A stretch of 57,225 nucleotides of DNA from Myxococcales bacterium (lineage in GTDB: Bacteria > UBA10199 > 2-02-FULL-44-16 > JAAZCA01): contig JAAZCA010000021.1 in NCBI GenBank assembly GCA_012513515.1, positions 1-57,225 of the forward strand, in the 5' to 3' direction. A model generated the notes under the pieces. The model saw only the letters and a list, made by a program, of their open reading frames with translations. It was not told the origin of the DNA and did no database searches. Below, piece after piece: positions 52,964 to 57,225 of this stretch (positions are counted from its first letter, which is position 1; each line of letters begins with the position of its first letter). The translations under genes and the position numbers were made by a program.

Positions 52964-53722
52964 ATGAGAAAGCCCTTTATCGCAGGTAACTGGAAAATGA
53001 ACAACACCGTTGAGGAAGCCCTCTCATTTGTCGCCAAGCTGTTGGCAGAGCTAAAGGCCATAGGCAATATCGACGTCGCTATAGCCCCGCCCTTTACCGC
53101 TCTGTATTCTACCGGAATAGCACTCGGCGAAACTGAATACGCTCTCGCGGCACAAAATCTTTTTTACGAAGATTCCGGCGCCTTCACCGGCGAGGTCTCC
53201 GGCGGTTTTCTGAAAGAGATCGGGTGCAAATATGTCATAATAGGGCACTCCGAAAGAAGACAGCTCTTCGGCGAAACCAACGAAACTGTAAATAAGCGGA
53301 TGCACGCAGCGATCAGACACGGGTTGATTCCGATACTTTGCGTCGGTGAAACCCTGGCCGAACGCGATTCCGGAAAAACCTGGGACGTGATCGAAGAGCA
53401 GCTCTCCGTGGGCCTCAAAGAAATTGCAGCCTCAGGTTCCTCCGAGCCCTTCATCGTCGCCTACGAACCAGTGTGGGCAATCGGAACCGGAAAGACTGCC
53501 AGCAAGGAGCAGGCCCAGAAAGTCCATAAATTGATAAGGGATTTCATCTCCAGCAAGTACGGAAATGACATTGCATCCAAGGTAAGAATACTCTACGGCG
53601 GCAGCGTCAAACCCTCCAACAGCAGGGATCTCCTCGTTCAGCCAGATATAGATGGAGCCCTGGTAGGCGGGGCCGCACTTGACGTAATGCAGTTTGCGGA
53701 TATTATCCGCAGCGCTCATTAA
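52964..53722 (+). CDS. tpiA: Triosephosphate isomerase
   Basis: 252 residues: GNWKMNNT with the substrate Lys, the electrophilic His in [13 protein letters not shown], the catalytic Glu in [15 protein letters not shown] with the flexible loop, and the phosphate-binding YGGSVKPSN and GALVGGAAL. The ATG at 52964 is chosen because the frame extension to 52958 uses TTG and overlaps pgk. Third gene of the glycolytic operon. Confidence 0.97.
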   Translation: MRKPFIAGNWKMNNTVEEALSFVAKLLAELKAIGNIDVAIAPPFTALYSTGIALGETEYALAAQNLFYEDSGAFTGEVSGGFLKEIGCKYVIIGHSERRQLFGETNETVNKRMHAAIRHGLIPILCVGETLAERDSGKTWDVIEEQLSVGLKEIAASGSSEPFIVAYEPVWAIGTGKTASKEQAQKVHKLIRDFISSKYGNDIASKVRILYGGSVKPSNSRDLLVQPDIDGALVGGAALDVMQFADIIRSAH

Positions 53723-53738
53723 CGAGGGGATTCAAAAC

Positions 53739-54092
53739 ATGGAAACTCTTCTTTTGGTAGTTCATTACCTGTTATGCTTCTTCCTGATAGTCATAATACT
53801 ATTGCAGGCGGGCAAAGGTGCCGATATAGGCGCTCTTTTTGGCGGAGCATCCCAAACCGTCTTCGGCGGCAGAGGCCCGACTACATTTCTCAACAGGGTT
53901 ACGGTCGGCGTGGCCATCGGATTTCTAGTAACATCGATCAGCCTCGCTCATATAGCTAAAAACCGCTCCGGGACAAGCGTCCTGGAAAGTGTAACGACCT
54001 CGGAAACCGGCGTAGTTCCTAAGGTAGATAACCCCTTGATGGATTTGGAAAAAGAGGGTAAGGAAGCCGCTTCCGAATCCGGGCAAAAATAG
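53739..54092 (+). CDS. secG: Protein-export membrane protein SecG
   Basis: 117 residues. Two membrane helices (about 2-20 and 52-70) flank the conserved GADIGALFGGASQTVFGGRG loop. A charged soluble tail (about 78-117) is longer than in E. coli. The ATG at 53739 follows CGAGGGG. SecG after tpiA is a widespread bacterial order. tRNA-Leu follows 14 bases later. Confidence 0.95.
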   Translation: METLLLVVHYLLCFFLIVIILLQAGKGADIGALFGGASQTVFGGRGPTTFLNRVTVGVAIGFLVTSISLAHIAKNRSGTSVLESVTTSETGVVPKVDNPLMDLEKEGKEAASESGQK

Positions 54093-54106
54093 TTTTTTGA
54101 AGATCG

Positions 54107-54188
54107 GCCCAGGTGGTGGAACTGGCAGACACGCACGTTTGAGGGGCGTGTGGCGCAAGCCATGCGGGTTCGAGTCCCGCCCTGGGCA
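54107..54188 (+). tRNA. tRNA-Leu (anticodon GAG)
   Basis: A class II tRNA: acceptor GCCCAGG / CCTGGGC, anticodon loop TTGAGGG with anticodon GAG (reads CUC/CUU), a long variable arm, and T arm GCGGG-TTCGAGT-CCCGC. Base 188 is an A discriminator and CCA is not encoded. It probably shares the gap operon transcript or has an embedded promoter. Confidence 0.95.
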
Positions 54189-54197
54189 CACAAAATA

Positions 54198-54225
54198 GCG
54201 GGCCTCTTTGCAGGCCCGCCTTTTT
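54198..54225 (+). terminator. Intrinsic terminator after tRNA-Leu
   Basis: A perfect 8-bp stem GCGGGCCT / AGGCCCGC with a 6-base loop, followed by CTTTTT. It ends the gap-pgk-tpiA-secG-tRNA unit. The start codon of the next gene is only 15 bases beyond the T run. Confidence 0.88.
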
Positions 54226-54239
54226 ATTACAACTCCAAA

Positions 54240-55346
54240 ATGGATATCGAAAAAATAGAATCGGCGATAGAGCTGACTCTCAAAAAAAGATACCCTGACC
54301 CGTCGCGCAAAAGGAAAGAGATCGCCTCTTTAGCTCGTAAGCTCTCCGATCTTTTCACAAAAGAACGAGTGTCGATATCCCAAAATTATTTTGCGCGTTC
54401 CGGTTTCCGCACCGCCTACCTGGAGCATTTTACCCTCATCAACTGCGTAAAGACCTCTCTTTGTCTGAAAGAATTACAACTTCCATTCAGGAATGCCCCC
54501 ATTAAAATTCTCGATATCGGATGTGGCACTGCGGCTGCCCTTGCGGCGGCATCTGCCACCTTTCCTGAAAGAAAACTGGAAATGACCGGAGTGGATGCCA
54601 GCGTTGAAATACTCGACGATGCTTCGGAATTTTTGTCCAACGTCGTCACCGATGTTCACGGCTATCGTCTCGTCAATAAGACTATATCCAACGAAACTCT
54701 GATAGATCTCGATCTGAACGAAAAATTCGACATCATAATAGCAGCAAATTTCCTCAACGAATTTGGAAGTGTGTCGTATGCGAATTTTATTCAACGTATT
54801 GCGGATAAAAACCTCGCCGATGACGGATATTTGATAGTCATAGAGCCCGCCCTCAAAAAGACGAGCCGCGCTCTGATGGAACAAAGGAATTTTTTGGCTC
54901 ACTTGCCGGCCTGCAAAATAGTTGCTCCATGCCTTCATCACAAAAATTGTCCGATGCTATCGGCCAATTATCGCGATTGGTGCCATTTTTATGCAGGATG
55001 GAAATCGACTGACAAGTCCAAAGCGATGGATGCGCTTGTGGGAACTGACAGGACGCATTTGAAATATTCCTATCTGATTGTGCAAAAATCTATAAAAGCC
55101 TCGACGCCCCATGTTCGCCTTACGCACAGAGTCATATCCAGCCCTTTAAAATCAAAGGGGAAGTTAGAATTTCTCCTGTGTGGATCTGATGGAGTTTTGA
55201 GAAAAATCAGGCGCTTGGATAAAGACTCTTCTGTCTCAAACTATGTCATGGAAAAAATGATGCGCGGGGATATCGTCTCCTGTGCTGCCGACTCAAAAAT
55301 ATCCTCCTCATCTGAAATAAAAATTTTACGAACTTTTCTTGAATAG
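54240..55346 (+). CDS. Rsm22/METTL17-family methyltransferase-like protein
   Basis: 368 residues. A helical N part is followed by a SAM-binding Rossmann domain (KILDIGCGTAAALAAAS, EMTGVDAS, FDIIIAANFLNEFG) and the Cys/His segment APCLHHKNCPM..DWCHFYAGW that defines the Rsm22 family and can hold an Fe-S cluster. The family associates with the small ribosomal subunit. The ATG at 54240 is preferred: an in-frame extension would run back through the tRNA. It has no Shine-Dalgarno sequence and starts right behind a terminator, so its own message must begin nearby or be leaderless. Confidence 0.88.
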   Translation: MDIEKIESAIELTLKKRYPDPSRKRKEIASLARKLSDLFTKERVSISQNYFARSGFRTAYLEHFTLINCVKTSLCLKELQLPFRNAPIKILDIGCGTAAALAAASATFPERKLEMTGVDASVEILDDASEFLSNVVTDVHGYRLVNKTISNETLIDLDLNEKFDIIIAANFLNEFGSVSYANFIQRIADKNLADDGYLIVIEPALKKTSRALMEQRNFLAHLPACKIVAPCLHHKNCPMLSANYRDWCHFYAGWKSTDKSKAMDALVGTDRTHLKYSYLIVQKSIKASTPHVRLTHRVISSPLKSKGKLEFLLCGSDGVLRKIRRLDKDSSVSNYVMEKMMRGDIVSCAADSKISSSSEIKILRTFLE

Positions 55347-55372
55347 GCCGGCGTCGGCCAATATTCCAACAG

Positions 55373-56485
55373 TCATGCGGATCTAAGCGCATCTATCAGA
55401 TTTTCCATGTCCCGGGGCAGTGGAGATTTAAAGAGCATCTTCTTGCCTCCGCGCGGATGCTTGAATCCCAGTATCTTTGCATGAAGAGCCTGCCTCGGAA
55501 AACGAGTCGCTCCTTTGCCTTCTCCGTAAACCCTGTCCCCTATAATTGGATGGCCAATCGATGCCATGTGAACGCGAATCTGATGGGTTCGTCCGGTTCT
55601 GACCCGTATATCGACGAACGTGGCATCTCCATATCTCTCTATCACCGAAAACTCAGTGACTGCATGTTTACCTTCTTCGTCATCCACAATTCGGATTTTG
55701 TGGCCACCTCGAAACTTTCCTTTTTCGAGGGCCTTTTTGATGACCCCCTGATCGCCAACTATTTGACCGCATACGACGGCGGAATATTCCCTTCTGATGG
55801 AATGGTCTCTAAAATCGCGCTCCAATCTCTTGCCGGTATTGGAAAGCGCGAAGATCATCACACCGCTGGTTTCCGCATCCAATCTATGCAGTGGCAGGAT
55901 GAAGGAACCGCCGCTTCCCCTATGTTTTCTACGCATATATGCGCGAACATCATCCATAAGGGTCTTACCCTTTGAACCGCCCCTTCCGTCTTTGTGAGGA
56001 ACGGCTATCATGTTGGCCGGCTTTTCGACTACGATCAGGTCCTTATCCTCGAAGTAAATTTTAAGCCTGCCCTTCACGTGTTCCGGCAACGGCTTTTCGC
56101 CACGGGTAAATGTAGCGTTGGACTTTTTCTGACTCAGAAATTTGTCCAAAGACCTCGATACCGAACTGACCTCTATCGACTCCCGGGAAGAGCGCGGCCT
56201 ATTTTTCACAAATTTATTTTTGGTTGCGCCCTTCTGTTGTGCGGTTCTTGCGACCTCGTTCTTGTCCCTCTCAAAACGCGGCTTTTCAGCAATTTTAACA
56301 GTTACCTCATCCCCGGATTCGAGTTGCCATCCGGCGATGACTACGCGGCGATTGTTGACCAAAACTTTGCCGCCATCGAGGAGATTTTTGATTTGTTTCC
56401 TGGAATATCTGGGCAGCTTGAGACAGAGCACCTTGTCTATCCGTTCGCCCTCCTCATTGCTTTGAATTTGAAACTTTTTTTCCAT
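55373..56485 (-). CDS. RluA-family 23S rRNA pseudouridine synthase with S4 domain
   Basis: 370 residues. An S4 RNA-binding domain (1-65, GERIDKVLCLKLPRYSRKQI) is followed by the catalytic domain (about 140-370) with HRLDAETSGVMIFAL and catalytic Asp203. It also has RTGRTHQIRVHMASIGHPI and a C-terminal KMLFKSPLP-type strand. The two are separated by an unusual basic, Ser/Lys-rich linker of about 70 residues. The best functional guess is an RluC/RluD-type enzyme, but the exact target uridine cannot be read off. A GAGG site precedes the ATG. Confidence 0.93.
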   Translation of the reverse strand: MEKKFQIQSNEEGERIDKVLCLKLPRYSRKQIKNLLDGGKVLVNNRRVVIAGWQLESGDEVTVKIAEKPRFERDKNEVARTAQQKGATKNKFVKNRPRSSRESIEVSSVSRSLDKFLSQKKSNATFTRGEKPLPEHVKGRLKIYFEDKDLIVVEKPANMIAVPHKDGRGGSKGKTLMDDVRAYMRRKHRGSGGSFILPLHRLDAETSGVMIFALSNTGKRLERDFRDHSIRREYSAVVCGQIVGDQGVIKKALEKGKFRGGHKIRIVDDEEGKHAVTEFSVIERYGDATFVDIRVRTGRTHQIRVHMASIGHPIIGDRVYGEGKGATRFPRQALHAKILGFKHPRGGKKMLFKSPLPRDMENLIDALRSA

Positions 56486-56568
56486 ACAGCCTCACCGTGG
56501 CCGCCCCCTTTCCCCTTGCCGCCCCTCATTTTGCATGCTACTCTCGCACACAGCCTAAGGGAGGAAAT

Positions 56569-57054
56569 ATGCTAAAAATAGGAATGGCCGAACTTTCTGC
56601 TGAAATCCCGGACACTTGGAATGTCCAAGGGATGCTTACGCTGACGTTGCCCTCTTCAGACCCCAACGTCAAGCCGAATGTCATTTTGACCAAGGAATAT
56701 CTGCCGAAGCAGATAGACCTCGCAAGCTACTTCAATCGAATCAAGGAATCTATTAAACAGCGTGGGATCAAGGATCTGAAAATATCGGATGAAAAGGATA
56801 TCGCCATTTCCGGCATGCGCGGCAAGATGATGATATGCCAGTGGGACGTATCAGCGATGGCCGAAATGATGAAGGAACAAAATCCAAATCAGCCGGCTCC
56901 GAACATCAAGCCGGGCCAGCTCGTGAAACAAATCCAGGTCACCCTCATGAAAGATACGATGGCCATCAACATGACGGCGAGTTTCCCGGCTGAGAAGTTT
57001 CAGGAGTACTACAAGCCCTTCCAGGAATTTTTAAAGAGCCTCAAGGTCGAGTAG
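56569..57054 (+). CDS. DcrB/DUF1795-like protein
   Basis: 161 residues, no signal peptide. The layout (AELSAEIPDTWNVQGMLTL, ISGMRGKMMICQWDV, TLMKDTMAINMTASFPAEKF, YYKPFQEFLKSLKVE) resembles the DcrB-related/DUF1795 fold, which includes Eag chaperones of type VI effectors as well as many orphans. No effector or secretion gene is adjacent, so no role is inferred. The ATG at 56569 follows AAGGGAGGA. Confidence 0.6.
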   Translation: MLKIGMAELSAEIPDTWNVQGMLTLTLPSSDPNVKPNVILTKEYLPKQIDLASYFNRIKESIKQRGIKDLKISDEKDIAISGMRGKMMICQWDVSAMAEMMKEQNPNQPAPNIKPGQLVKQIQVTLMKDTMAINMTASFPAEKFQEYYKPFQEFLKSLKVE

Positions 57055-57080
57055 AGATCGCGAACAAAAACAAAAGGGCG

Positions 57081-57120
57081 AGCCTGTAAATAATTCTGTG
57101 AGCCTGTAAATAATTCTGTG
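57081..57120 (+). repeat. Tandem duplication of the IS tip
   Basis: AGCCTGTAAATAATTCTGTG occurs twice without a gap. The second copy continues as TAACTGCG into the element. One copy is probably the true terminal repeat. The other may come from a nested or abortive insertion of a related element. Confidence 0.85.
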
Positions 57121-57131
57121 TAACTGCGATT

Positions 57132-57225
57132 TTAGAATTCAAAGTTTACTCCATACTCTATGGCGAATCTGTTCAGTGCGGGCTTCCAATTTCTTATCGG
57201 CATAGTCCATTTCTGAGATGCCCTA
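57132..57225 (-). CDS. IS256-family (Mutator-type) transposase, C-terminal end
   Basis: The minus frame ending at a TAA (57134-57132) reads SQKWTMPIRNWKPALNRFAI followed by EYGVNFEF. W.MPI.NW..ALN.FAI is the characteristic C terminus of IS256-family DDE transposases. Only 30 residues are inside the window, and the catalytic region cannot be judged. Confidence 0.85.
   Translation of the reverse strand, partial: RASQKWTMPIRNWKPALNRFAIEYGVNFEF

Larger units (their letters stand above)
57080..57225 (-). mobile_element. End of an IS256-family insertion sequence (cut by the window edge)
   Basis: The sequence from about 57100 (GAGCCTGTAAATAATTCTGT) has the look of an IS256-family terminal repeat and is followed by the transposase 3' end on the minus strand. 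The outermost 20 bases are present twice in tandem (57081-57100 and 57101-57120). The rest of the element lies outside the window. Confidence 0.75.

Noticed and set aside
1-57225. CRISPR arrays, prophage genes or a toxin-antitoxin pair
   Set aside because: No regularly spaced repeats, phage structural genes or recognisable toxin-antitoxin pairs were found. The only mobile element is the IS256 end at the right edge.

Overview
The window looks like a chromosomal segment of a Gram-negative, strictly anaerobic, probably fermentative bacterium. Evidence for a Gram-negative envelope is an AsmA protein, an outer-membrane beta-barrel candidate, SecG, and a subtilase with a MYXO-CTERM-like tail. Evidence for anaerobic life is a trimeric electron-bifurcating [FeFe]-hydrogenase with its HydG maturase, an orange-protein-like MinD/NifX cluster and a giant 2-hydroxyacyl-CoA dehydratase activase. 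The overall flavour is deltaproteobacterial or an uncultured relative. The sequence alone does not fix the lineage.

Layout. 1-0.5 kb: a composite non-coding repeat, tRNA-Arg(UCG) and a copied fragment of the tRNA 5' end. 0.5-1.8 kb (minus): queF and a nucleotide-kinase/dCMP-deaminase fusion. 1.9-5.8 kb (plus): a Gld-type ABC exporter with GldG-like and DUF4340 subunits. Its last gene overlaps a convergent subtilase by 146 bp. 5.6-11 kb (minus): the subtilase, AsmA and a small unknown gene. 11.1-15.7 kb (plus): tmk-holB-ricT-metG. 15.7-23.4 kb (minus): an unknown gene, nuoN-M-L-K-J (only the distal membrane arm of complex I) and a secreted repeat-type protein. 23.6-28.1 kb (plus): the 1379-residue activase coupled to a small membrane protein. 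28.1-28.5 kb: an inverted second copy of the repeat at position 6, abutting the 3' stump of a DUF1343 gene. 28.5-30.4 kb (minus): a calpain-like protease with two FHA domains. 30.5-34.7 kb (plus): a PflX-type radical SAM protein, then DUF134-DUF5320-NifX-MinD-MinD-NifX. 34.9-39 kb (plus): an aminotransferase, an outer-membrane protein and a NarL-type two-component pair. 39.1-47.3 kb (plus): hydC-hydB-hydA, two receiver proteins separated by the wreck of a histidine kinase, and hydG. 47.2-50.6 kb (minus): mnmE-mnmG. 50.7-54.2 kb (plus): gap-pgk-tpiA-secG, tRNA-Leu(GAG) and a terminator. 54.2-57.1 kb: an Rsm22-type methyltransferase, an RluA-type pseudouridine synthase and a DcrB/DUF1795-like protein. 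The right edge cuts through an IS256-family element.

How it fits together. Glycolytic NADH and reduced ferredoxin can be re-oxidised by HydABC. HydB is unusual because its usual C-terminal ferredoxin domain is replaced by an NfnB/GltD-like flavoprotein module, which suggests an added NADP(H) site. The PAS histidine kinase upstream carries a cysteine cluster and could tune hydrogenase expression. Several genes with good promoters start within a few bases of the predicted transcription start and lack a Shine-Dalgarno sequence, so leaderless mRNAs are probably common here. The items most worth follow-up are the calpain-FHA-FHA protein, the HydB fusion, the orange-protein-like cluster with a palindrome on its promoter, and the overlapping convergent gene pair.
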